A DNA stretch of 11,882 nucleotides, taken from Myxococcales bacterium (GTDB lineage Bacteria > Myxococcota > Polyangia > Polyangiales > Polyangiaceae). The translations under genes were made by a program, and so were the position numbers. The DNA is taken from NCBI GenBank assembly GCA_003151595.1, contig PLXW01000028.1, positions 38,080 to 49,961 of the forward strand, written 5' to 3'. Below, piece by piece: positions 1 through 7,306 of the stretch (the first letter of the stretch is position 1; each line of letters opens with the position of its first letter). The notes beneath the pieces were generated by a model. That model ran no database searches, was not told the origin of the DNA, and worked only from the letters and a program-made list of their open reading frames with translations.

Positions 1-374
1 CGCGGGTCGGCGTTCTTGAAGATGTATGAGACCGGGTCTCCGATGTTCATCTCGTACCAGAGACCGATCCCCATCGGCGCCCCCTCCTCGGAGTTCACCG
101 GTTGGCTGCGCAGGTACTCTTGGTCGAGCCGCATATCGACCGTGTACGACTTGCCGAGCCAGTTCACGATGAGCGCGGCGGGACCGAAGCGCGTGAGCGG
201 CGAGTGCAGCCCCGGCTCGCGAATGACGCCGAGCACCTTTCCGAAGAGCACGTAGACGCGGGCCGTCCCTTCGTCGACCACGACGTACACGCCGAGGAGG
301 CGCGCGAAGAAGCGGAAGAAGAATCCGCCGACGAGCAGGAAGACGAACGTGGTGAGCGCGACGCCGAGGATCAT
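1..374 (-). CDS. SPFH/band-7 family membrane protein, partial (C-terminus outside window)
   Basis: This open frame starts at an ATG at 374 and runs off the left edge, giving 124 visible residues. The N-terminus (MILGVALTTFVFLLVGGFFF) is one hydrophobic membrane anchor. It is followed by a region that reads like the start of an SPFH (stomatin/prohibitin/flotillin/HflK-C) domain: YVVVDEGTARVYVLFGKV, then IREPGLHSPL. Its ATG overlaps the TGA of the preceding SPFH gene (ATGA, 371-374), so the two are almost certainly co-transcribed and translationally coupled; a GGGTGG sits just upstream as a possible ribosome-binding site. Known members form large ring- or cage-like membrane complexes that organise proteases or lipid domains. 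Which subfamily this belongs to cannot be told from the fragment. An HflK/HflC-like pair is possible but unproven. Confidence 0.8.
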   Translation of the reverse strand, partial: MILGVALTTFVFLLVGGFFFRFFARLLGVYVVVDEGTARVYVLFGKVLGVIREPGLHSPLTRFGPAALIVNWLGKSYTVDMRLDQEYLRSQPVNSEEGAPMGIGLWYEMNIGDPVSYIFKNADP

Positions 375-1372
375 GACGCCACCCGCACGATCGCGCGCTT
401 GGTCTTCTGGTACAGCGACAGCCGCACGTTGCGCACGTACGCCGCGAGCGCGCCCGGGCCGTGCGTGCGGAGCTGGCGGAGCTGACTGGTGAGCGAGATG
501 AGCGGCTCCACCTCGGCCTGCGCGCTCAACGTCGCGATCTCGACGGCGCGGCGGCTCTGCACGATCCGCTGATCGGCCGACGCCTGCGCCAGGCTGATCT
601 CGGACGACACGTGGTTGTGCGCCGTGTTGATCGCCGCCAGCGCCGCCTCCACGTCGGGCGGAGGATCGATGCTCGTGATGAGCGACGCATCGAGCGAGAT
701 CCCGTACCGCGCGGCGGACGACGCGCACTCGCGGTCCATGTGGTCGTTCAGGTCGCGGAGGTTCTTCCGCAGATCGTTGATCGAGATCCCGACGACCTTC
801 GCCGCGTGCGGGTCGTCCACTTCGCCCGCCTTCTGCGGCGCGGCGAAGTTCGCGATGCGCTCGCGCAAGATGGAGACGAAGTACGCCATCACGTGGACGA
901 TCGGGCGCTTGATCCCGAAGAGGTACGCATAGAGATTCTGCTCCGACACGCGGAAGCGGACCTGACCTGTGAGCCCGGTGTTGAGGTGGTCCTTGGTGAT
1001 CGCCTCCAGCAACTGCCCATTCTGATTGGCGCTCGGGTACTCGATGTCGAGCGCCATGTTCATGGTCTCGGTGGCGATCGAGACCTTGCGGACGCGCTCC
1101 CACGGAAAGCGGAAGTACGGTCCGCCGGCCGGAATCACATGGAGCTGTGGGTAGGCGTACCGCTCGCGCTCTTCGGGCGAGAGGCTCTGCGCCAGCGCCG
1201 TGTCGAGCGTCGAGCCGTTGATGCGTTGGGCGCGGCCGAACGACGTCTTCACCGCGCGCTCGTTCTGGTCGACCGTGAAGAAGCCGAAGAGCACATAGCG
1301 AACGACGACGTAGATCGTCGCGCCGAGCACGACCCCAATGAGCACGTCGTCCGGCGATACGGTTGAACTCAT
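371..1372 (-). CDS. SPFH/band-7 family membrane protein (prohibitin/HflC-like)
   Basis: The protein has 333 residues. I start it at the ATG at 1372 (MSSTVSPDDVL); the open frame extends further upstream, but that part is antisense to the neighbouring dehydrogenase and J-domain genes. A membrane anchor lies at about residues 10-31. An SPFH domain follows: FFTVDQNERAVKTSFG at 31-46, GGPYFRFPWERV at 83-94 and TGQVRFRVSEQNLYAYLFGI at 135-154. The C-terminal part (about 250-290) is rich in Ala, Gln and Glu, as in the coiled-coil helices of this family. About 25-35 residues (47-78) lie between the first strand and the FPWE strand, more than in a compact SPFH domain. The gene overlaps the next SPFH gene by 4 bases and is divergent from the dehydrogenase. 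Likely role: subunit of a hetero-oligomeric membrane scaffold; the client is unknown. Confidence 0.88.
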   Translation of the reverse strand: MSSTVSPDDVLIGVVLGATIYVVVRYVLFGFFTVDQNERAVKTSFGRAQRINGSTLDTALAQSLSPEERERYAYPQLHVIPAGGPYFRFPWERVRKVSIATETMNMALDIEYPSANQNGQLLEAITKDHLNTGLTGQVRFRVSEQNLYAYLFGIKRPIVHVMAYFVSILRERIANFAAPQKAGEVDDPHAAKVVGISINDLRKNLRDLNDHMDRECASSAARYGISLDASLITSIDPPPDVEAALAAINTAHNHVSSEISLAQASADQRIVQSRRAVEIATLSAQAEVEPLISLTSQLRQLRTHGPGALAAYVRNVRLSLYQKTKRAIVRVAS

Positions 1373-1450
1373 GCGCGGAACGATACGCCTTTCGCCGCGT
1401 TGACCGCAGAGGCAACGATCTCCGGGCTGGGGGCATCGAATGCTGGCAGC
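1373..1450. promoter_or_regulatory. Divergent intergenic region between SPFH pair and SDR operon
   Basis: These 78 bases must hold the promoters for both the minus-strand SPFH pair and the plus-strand dehydrogenase operon, unless the dehydrogenase starts further upstream at 1400. I see no convincing -35/-10 pair and no -24/-12 element with correct spacing on either strand. AAAGG on the minus strand is too far from the SPFH ATG to be a good ribosome-binding site. Confidence 0.4.
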
Positions 1451-2317
1451 ATGGCAAACATGAACGGAAAAACGGTCCTCATCACCGGCGCCAACCAGGG
1501 CATCGGCAAGGCGTCTGCCATCGCGCTCGGCAAGATGGGGGCGAAGCTCGTCCTCGTGTGTCGCAACGAAACGAAGGCGCGCGAAGCGATCGTGGACATC
1601 GAGAAGGCGGGGGCGAAGGACGTCGAGCTCATCATCGGCGATCTCGGTTCCCAGGCGGACGTGCGCCGCATCGCCGCCGAGTTCCTGGCCAAGCACGATC
1701 GGCTCGACGTGCTCTTGAACAACGCCGGTCTCCTCGTCCCTTCGGCTCGCAAGACGGTCGACGGAATCGAAGAGACCTTCGCCATCAATCACCTCGGGCC
1801 GTTCCTCCTGACGAACCTGCTCCTCGACGTCATCAAGAAGACGCCGAAGGCGCGGATCGTGAACGTCTCCAGCCGCGCGCATCGCGGCGCGCGCATGAAC
1901 TGGGACGACCTTCAGCTCACCAAGGGGTACTCGGCCATCAAGGCGTACGGCCAGTCGAAGCTCTGCAACATCCTCTTCACGCGCGAGCTCGCCAGGCGTC
2001 TCGAAGGGACCGGCGTGACCGCGAACTCCTTGCACCCCGGCGTCATCGCCTCCGGTTTCGGGCAGACCTATGGAGGCGCCATCAGCGTCCTCGTCAAGCT
2101 GGCGAGGCCCTTCCTGGCCACCACCGAAGACGGCGCCAAGACCCAGGTGTGGCTCTCGTCGTCGCCCGAGGTCGAGGGGATCACGGGCAAATACTTCGAA
2201 AAGTGCGCCGAGGCGAAGCCGACGCGATTCGCGCTGGAGGAAGCGGCCCCGGCGCGACTGTGGGAGATCAGCGAGAAGCTGGTCGGAATCGCGAAGCGGG
2301 CTGACGCCGCTGCGTAG
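1451..2317 (+). CDS. Short-chain dehydrogenase/reductase (SDR), retinol dehydrogenase-like
   Basis: The protein has 288 residues when started at the ATG at 1451 (MANMNGKTVLITG). The frame is open from a TTG at 1400, but the extra 17 residues are not SDR-like. A second ATG at 1460 is a real alternative. It has the classical SDR layout: the nucleotide-binding TGANQGIG at 12-19, the NNAG motif at 90-93, catalytic Asn in INHLGP (N113), catalytic Ser in NVSSRAH (S140/S141) and YGQSK with Y166 and K170. The stretch HPGVIASGFG follows the active site as usual. Arg38 after the second strand (VLVCRN) suggests NADP(H) preference. The order of motifs and the NVSSRAH/HPG segments resemble the retinol dehydrogenase/WW-oxidoreductase-like group, but the substrate cannot be read from sequence. 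No strong Shine-Dalgarno site is visible. The J-domain gene follows after 24 bases. Confidence 0.92.
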   Translation: MANMNGKTVLITGANQGIGKASAIALGKMGAKLVLVCRNETKAREAIVDIEKAGAKDVELIIGDLGSQADVRRIAAEFLAKHDRLDVLLNNAGLLVPSARKTVDGIEETFAINHLGPFLLTNLLLDVIKKTPKARIVNVSSRAHRGARMNWDDLQLTKGYSAIKAYGQSKLCNILFTRELARRLEGTGVTANSLHPGVIASGFGQTYGGAISVLVKLARPFLATTEDGAKTQVWLSSSPEVEGITGKYFEKCAEAKPTRFALEEAAPARLWEISEKLVGIAKRADAAA

Positions 2318-2341
2318 CGCAGCTATCCTGCTCCGCGAAGG

Positions 2342-3397
2342 ATGACCGCGGAGCGCGAAGGGGAAGAGGACGAGAGCCGGCTGGACCTGTATGCGGTCCT
2401 CGAGCTCCCGCGGGATGCGTCGGATGAAGACATCCGGATCGCGTTCCGGAAGATCGCGGCCAAGAATCACCCCGACAGGAACGCGGGCGATTCGAAGGCC
2501 GCGCTCCGCTTCAAGCGGGCCAACGCCGCGTACCAGGTCCTCAGCGACGTGGAGAAGAAAGAGCTCTACGACCAGCTGACGACGCCGGTTGAAGAGCTCC
2601 CGCCGGCGCCCCCGGCGCAAGCGCTCGTACGGCAAGACGAAGCGAAGGGGTGGCGCAAGCCCGAGGAGGAGCCCCGCGACACGGGGACGCGTCGCGTGCG
2701 TCGCAGGGTCCGGCGCACGAGGGTGAACTGGACCTGGGGCCTCGTCGTCGGCGCGGTGATGGTGGTCCTCACGGCGTGGTTGCTCGTGCCGGACGGCAAC
2801 GCGGCTCATGTCGACGCGAACGCGAGTCCGTCCATCGCGCGAACCGTCGTCAGTCCTTCGGCGCACGTGACGATGCCCGACCCGGTGATCGATCCCAACC
2901 TCGTCCCCACGTCGCCGGCCGGCAACGCGCGCGCATCGGCTCCCTCCCAGCCGCTCTCGGAGGAGCCGGACGTGCCGGTCCGTACGGTCACCGGCGACCG
3001 ATGGTCCTTCACCGTGCCCACCGACTGGCAGAACACGGGCGACGCGAAGAGCACGCGCTGGACCGGCCCCAGCGTGGTCGATGGTGACGGCCCCAGCGTG
3101 AGCCTCGTCGTCTCGAGCTTCAGCGGCGACTCGGCGGTCTACTTCAAGTCGCTCGAGCGCCGGACGCGCACGGGAGTCGTGGTCGACGCCGAGTCGTGGG
3201 AGTCGGAGACGCAGCCCGACGGCTTGCGGCGCGAAGGGCGCGTCGTCACGGCGGGTAAAGTGGTGTCGCGGTTCGTCGAGTACGCCGTTCCCGCCAAGGG
3301 GCGCGGCTTCGCGCTGACGTGCACCGCGCCCGCCATCGCCTTCGACAGCACCGAGCCTCTGTGCGAACGGATTCTCAGGAGTCTGCAGATCAAGTGA
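2342..3397 (+). CDS. Membrane-anchored J-domain (DnaJ-like) protein with extracytoplasmic C-terminal domain
   Basis: The protein has 351 residues. An N-terminal J domain (about 14-79) carries the diagnostic HPD at 43-45, flanked by AFRKIAAKNH and by FKRANAAYQVLSD. No Gly/Phe-rich or zinc-finger region follows, so this is a class III J protein and not DnaJ itself. A Pro- and Arg-rich linker ends in a strongly basic run (117-127, RRVRRRVRRTR), then a single membrane segment at about 130-149 (WTWGLVVGAVMVVLTAWLLV). The positive-inside rule puts the J domain in the cytoplasm. After a low-complexity stretch, residues 212-351 form a probable periplasmic domain with two cysteines (C327, C341) that could pair. 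Its fold is not recognised. The J domain should stimulate an Hsp70 (DnaK-type) at the membrane. The start is forced: no other ATG, GTG or TTG lies between an in-frame stop at 2315 and the J domain. The GAAGG touching the ATG is too close to be an ideal ribosome-binding site. Confidence 0.9.
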   Translation: MTAEREGEEDESRLDLYAVLELPRDASDEDIRIAFRKIAAKNHPDRNAGDSKAALRFKRANAAYQVLSDVEKKELYDQLTTPVEELPPAPPAQALVRQDEAKGWRKPEEEPRDTGTRRVRRRVRRTRVNWTWGLVVGAVMVVLTAWLLVPDGNAAHVDANASPSIARTVVSPSAHVTMPDPVIDPNLVPTSPAGNARASAPSQPLSEEPDVPVRTVTGDRWSFTVPTDWQNTGDAKSTRWTGPSVVDGDGPSVSLVVSSFSGDSAVYFKSLERRTRTGVVVDAESWESETQPDGLRREGRVVTAGKVVSRFVEYAVPAKGRGFALTCTAPAIAFDSTEPLCERILRSLQIK

Positions 3398-4593
3398 GCG
3401 CGACGCCGGACGGCGACGGAGCCTCGCGCTTTCGCCTCCCGCTCGTCGTGAAGACGCTGGCGTGGGTGTCGCTCTTCACCGACGTGGCGACGGAGATGGC
3501 GTACCCGCTGTTGCCGGCGTTCCTGCGATCGATCGGCGCGGGGGCGCAGTCGCTGGGGATCATGGAGGGGACGGCCGAGAGCGTGAGCGCGCTCGTGAAG
3601 TGGTGGACGGGGCGCGCGAGCGACGGCCGCGCGCGCAAGCCCTTCGTCGTCGTGGGGTACGGTGTGGCGACGATCGCGCGCCCGCTCCTCGCGATGGCCA
3701 CGAGCGCGTGGCAGGTCGTGGCGATTCGCACGACCGATCGCATCGGAAAAGGGCTCCGCTCCGCGCCGCGCGACGCGCTCCTCGCCAACGCGGTCGATCC
3801 CGCGCACCGCGGCTACGCCTTCGGCTTTCACCAGATGTTCGACAACATCGGCGCCGTCGTCGGGCCGCTCGTCGCGTTCGCGCTCGTGCGCGGCTTCGGT
3901 CTCTCGATCCGAACGGTCTTCGCCCTCACGATCGTCCCCGGTCTCCTCGCGCTCTTCACCGTGACGCGCGTTCGCGAAACGGCGCGACCCGAGCCGGCCC
4001 CCGCGCCCGAAGCGCGCGACGCTCCCGCCGCCGCGGCGAAGCTCCCCACGCGCCTCCGCGCGTACCTGGCGCTCGTCGCGGTCTTCACGCTCGGCGCGTC
4101 GGCCGATTCGTTCCTCATGCTTCGCATGGTCGACCTCGGGCTCGCCGTGGGCTTCGTGCCGATCGCGTGGGTCTCGTTGAACGCGTCGAAGGCGCTCTTG
4201 AACATTGCCGGCGGCAAGCTGAGCGACCGCGTAGGACGAAAGCGCACGCAGGTCGCGGGGTGGACGGTCTACGCGATCGCCTACGCGCTCTTCCCGTTGA
4301 CGCGATCGATCGCGATCACGTGGGCGCTGCTCGTGGCGTACGGCGCGTACTACGGGCTCACCGAAGGGGGAGAGAAGGCGCTCGTCGCCGACCTCGCGCC
4401 TGCGGCTTCACGCGGTCGCGCGTACGGCGCGCTCCACGCCATCACCGGGCTCGCGGTGCTCCCGGCGAACGCGATCTTCGGCGCGCTCTACGCGAGCCAC
4501 GTGTCGCTCGCCTTCGGCGTGAGCGCAGCCTGCGCCGCCGTCGCCGCGGTCGGTCTGGCGGCTCTTCGAGTCGGAGATCCCATCCGCGCGTGA
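3394..4593 (+). CDS. MFS transporter (12-TM type, probable efflux or antiport)
   Basis: The protein has 399 residues from the GTG at 3394, which overlaps the J-domain gene's TGA (GTGA, 3394-3397) and has CAGGAG about 12 bases upstream. A longer frame from 3319 lies inside the J gene and adds a basic, non-MFS tail. The sequence is hydrophobic throughout with major facilitator motifs in both halves: GRASDGRARKP at 73-83 and GGKLSDRVGRKRTQ at 273-286 are motif A in the loops after helices 2 and 8. DRIGKGLRSAPRDALL at 115-130 and FDNIGAVVGPL at 149-159 (motif C-like, seen in antiporters) mark the first half. A charged, Pro/Ala-rich loop at about 193-220 separates the six-helix halves. The substrate is not identifiable. 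The overlap with the J-domain gene implies translational coupling and stable co-expression. Confidence 0.9.
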   Translation: MSATPDGDGASRFRLPLVVKTLAWVSLFTDVATEMAYPLLPAFLRSIGAGAQSLGIMEGTAESVSALVKWWTGRASDGRARKPFVVVGYGVATIARPLLAMATSAWQVVAIRTTDRIGKGLRSAPRDALLANAVDPAHRGYAFGFHQMFDNIGAVVGPLVAFALVRGFGLSIRTVFALTIVPGLLALFTVTRVRETARPEPAPAPEARDAPAAAAKLPTRLRAYLALVAVFTLGASADSFLMLRMVDLGLAVGFVPIAWVSLNASKALLNIAGGKLSDRVGRKRTQVAGWTVYAIAYALFPLTRSIAITWALLVAYGAYYGLTEGGEKALVADLAPAASRGRAYGALHAITGLAVLPANAIFGALYASHVSLAFGVSAACAAVAAVGLAALRVGDPIRA

Positions 4594-4660
4594 GGAAGCG
4601 CATGATGGTGCGCGGCGCGGCTCGCCCGGATGGCCGCGGCGTGTGAAGGTGGGGGTCGCC

Positions 4661-6049
<1,389 letters not shown>

Positions 6050-6054
6050 GCACC

Positions 6055-6070
6055 TGGCCGTGGGCTTGCA
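6055..6070 (+). promoter_or_regulatory. Candidate sigma-54 (-24/-12) promoter of the degenerate regulator RR2
   Basis: TGGCCG-TGGGC-TTGCA has GG at 6056-6057 and GC at 6068-6069, exactly 12 bases apart as sigma-54 holoenzyme requires. It matches the TGGC and TTGCA halves of the consensus. Transcription would begin near 6081, leaving a leader of about 29 bases before the ATG at 6110. It sits directly after a gene for a sigma-54 activator and is nearly identical to the element before the histidine kinase. No transcript data are available. Confidence 0.75.
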
Positions 6071-6107
6071 TTGGCCTCGAGGGAGACCCTTCCCAACACG
6101 AGGCCAA
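6071..6107 (+). promoter_or_regulatory. Perfect 9-bp inverted repeat over promoter start and RR2 ribosome-binding site
   Basis: TTGGCCTCG at 6071-6079 and CGAGGCCAA at 6099-6107 are exact reverse complements separated by 19 bases. The right arm contains GAGG (6100-6103), the best ribosome-binding site for the ATG at 6110. In an mRNA containing both arms this site would be paired. The left arm ends just before the predicted sigma-54 start (about 6081), so only read-through mRNA from RR1 would carry it. No U-run follows, so it is not a typical intrinsic terminator. It could instead be an operator read as DNA. Confidence 0.6.
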
Positions 6108-6109
6108 CG

Positions 6110-7306
6110 ATGCTCGACACTCTCCTGGTCGAAGATGAAGACGATGTGCGCGAATGCATCGCCTCCGCGCTCGAGGACGCCGGGCATCGGGTCACGCAAG
6201 CGAGCGACGGCGCGCGCGCGGCGACGCTGATCGCCACGCGCCTCTTCGACCTTGTCATCTGCGACGTGCACCTGCCGAACGTCGATGGCCTCACGCTCGT
6301 CCGCCGCCTCCGTCACCTCGCGCCAGCCACATCCGTGGTCGTGATGACGAGCCACGGCCGGGTCGAAGACGTGGTCGATGTGATGCGCGGCGGTGCCGTC
6401 GACTACGTGACCAAGCCGTTCGATCCCGAGGAGCTCGTCGCGCGCGTCGTGCGCCCCATCGCCGAGCGTCGCGCGCTGCGAGCGAGCCTCGAGAGCGCGC
6501 GCATGGCGTGGGTCGACAAGAAGCTCGGCGCGCACATCGCCGCCGAGTCGCGCTCGATGCGCATGCTGCTCGAGTTCGTCAAAGGGTTCGCCCAGAGCGA
6601 CGTCTCCGTGCTGCTCCACGGCGAGCGCGGGGCGGGGAAGAAGTCGATCGCCCGCGTGCTCCATGAAGAGAGCCCGCGCCGCGAGGGGCCGTTCATCGTC
6701 GTGCCGTGCGCGTCGCTTCCGGATCTCATGCTGGAGTCGGAGCTGCTCTACCTCACGGGGTCCGATCCGTCGCGGCGCGACGCGTGGTTCCAGGTGGCGG
6801 AAGGGGGGACGCTGGTGCTCGACGGGATCGACGAGCTCAAGCTGAGCGCGCAGTCGTCGCTCGTGCGCGTGCTCGGCGAGCCGGCGATGGCGGCGCGTCG
6901 CGATGAGACGTGGCAACCGCGCGGAGTCCGCGTGGTGGCGACGTCGAAGCGCGAACCGCTCCAGCTGGTCGACGGCGGAGAGCTCCTGGAATCGCTGTAT
7001 TTCCGCGCCGCGCGCGTCGTGGCCCACGTCCCGCCGCTCCGCGAGCGCCAGGAGGATCTGCTCCCGCTGGTGGCCGAGCTCCTCGCCGCGCTCTCGCCCA
7101 GCTGGGCGAAGCCCTCGTCGATCGAGCCCAGCGCGATCGCGGCGCTCGCCCGCTACCCGTTCCCGGGCAACGTCGCCGAGCTGGCGTGGGCGCTCGAGTG
7201 CGCGCTCTTCATCGCCGACACCGCGCCCATCGAAGCGAAGCACCTGCCGCCGCGAATCGCGGGCGATCAGAACGCCGCGATGAGCGCCGCCGTCACCGTG
7301 TCCTGA
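6110..7306 (+). CDS. Degenerate NtrC-like response regulator lacking GAFTGA and HTH (RR2)
   Basis: The protein has 398 residues from the ATG at 6110 (GAGG 6 bases upstream; the frame is open from a TTG at 6071 inside the promoter). The receiver domain looks functional: E8/D9, phosphoacceptor D52 (ICDVHLP), T80 and K102. The AAA+ domain is eroded against RR1. Walker A is GERGAGKK at 171-178 with K177 kept. The L1 loop with GAFTGA is replaced by YLTGSDPSRRD at 214-224 and is 4 residues shorter. Walker B is LVLDG (235-239), with the catalytic Glu now Gly. Sensor I Asn is Lys (K280), the first Arg-finger position is Leu (L293) and the sensor II Arg is Ala (A356). The protein ends just past the AAA+ domain with no HTH. 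It should not hydrolyse ATP, engage sigma-54 or bind DNA. The frame is intact and it has its own promoter, so it is probably a regulator by interaction, not a decayed gene. Its last 40 bases overlap the convergent porin gene. Confidence 0.88.
   Translation: MLDTLLVEDEDDVRECIASALEDAGHRVTQASDGARAATLIATRLFDLVICDVHLPNVDGLTLVRRLRHLAPATSVVVMTSHGRVEDVVDVMRGGAVDYVTKPFDPEELVARVVRPIAERRALRASLESARMAWVDKKLGAHIAAESRSMRMLLEFVKGFAQSDVSVLLHGERGAGKKSIARVLHEESPRREGPFIVVPCASLPDLMLESELLYLTGSDPSRRDAWFQVAEGGTLVLDGIDELKLSAQSSLVRVLGEPAMAARRDETWQPRGVRVVATSKREPLQLVDGGELLESLYFRAARVVAHVPPLRERQEDLLPLVAELLAALSPSWAKPSSIEPSAIAALARYPFPGNVAELAWALECALFIADTAPIEAKHLPPRIAGDQNAAMSAAVTVS

Noticed and set aside
1373..2866. Upstream 498-codon extension of the SPFH gene on the minus strand
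   Set aside because: The extension is antisense to the dehydrogenase and J-domain genes and is Arg-rich low-complexity. The SPFH protein starts naturally with a short N-terminus and membrane helix at 1372.
4598..4613. GCGCA-TGATGG-TGCGC hairpin after the transporter stop as a terminator
   Set aside because: Only a 5-bp stem and no U-run follows; such stems are common by chance at this GC content.
3462..4646. Plus-strand open frame of 394 codons inside the transporter region
   Set aside because: Extremely Arg-rich +1-type shadow of the transporter gene, with no hydrophobic helices or domain.
6110..7306. RR2 as a pseudogene
   Set aside because: No frameshift or internal stop, intact receiver residues, a good ribosome-binding site and a well-formed sigma-54 promoter; the losses are confined to activator functions.
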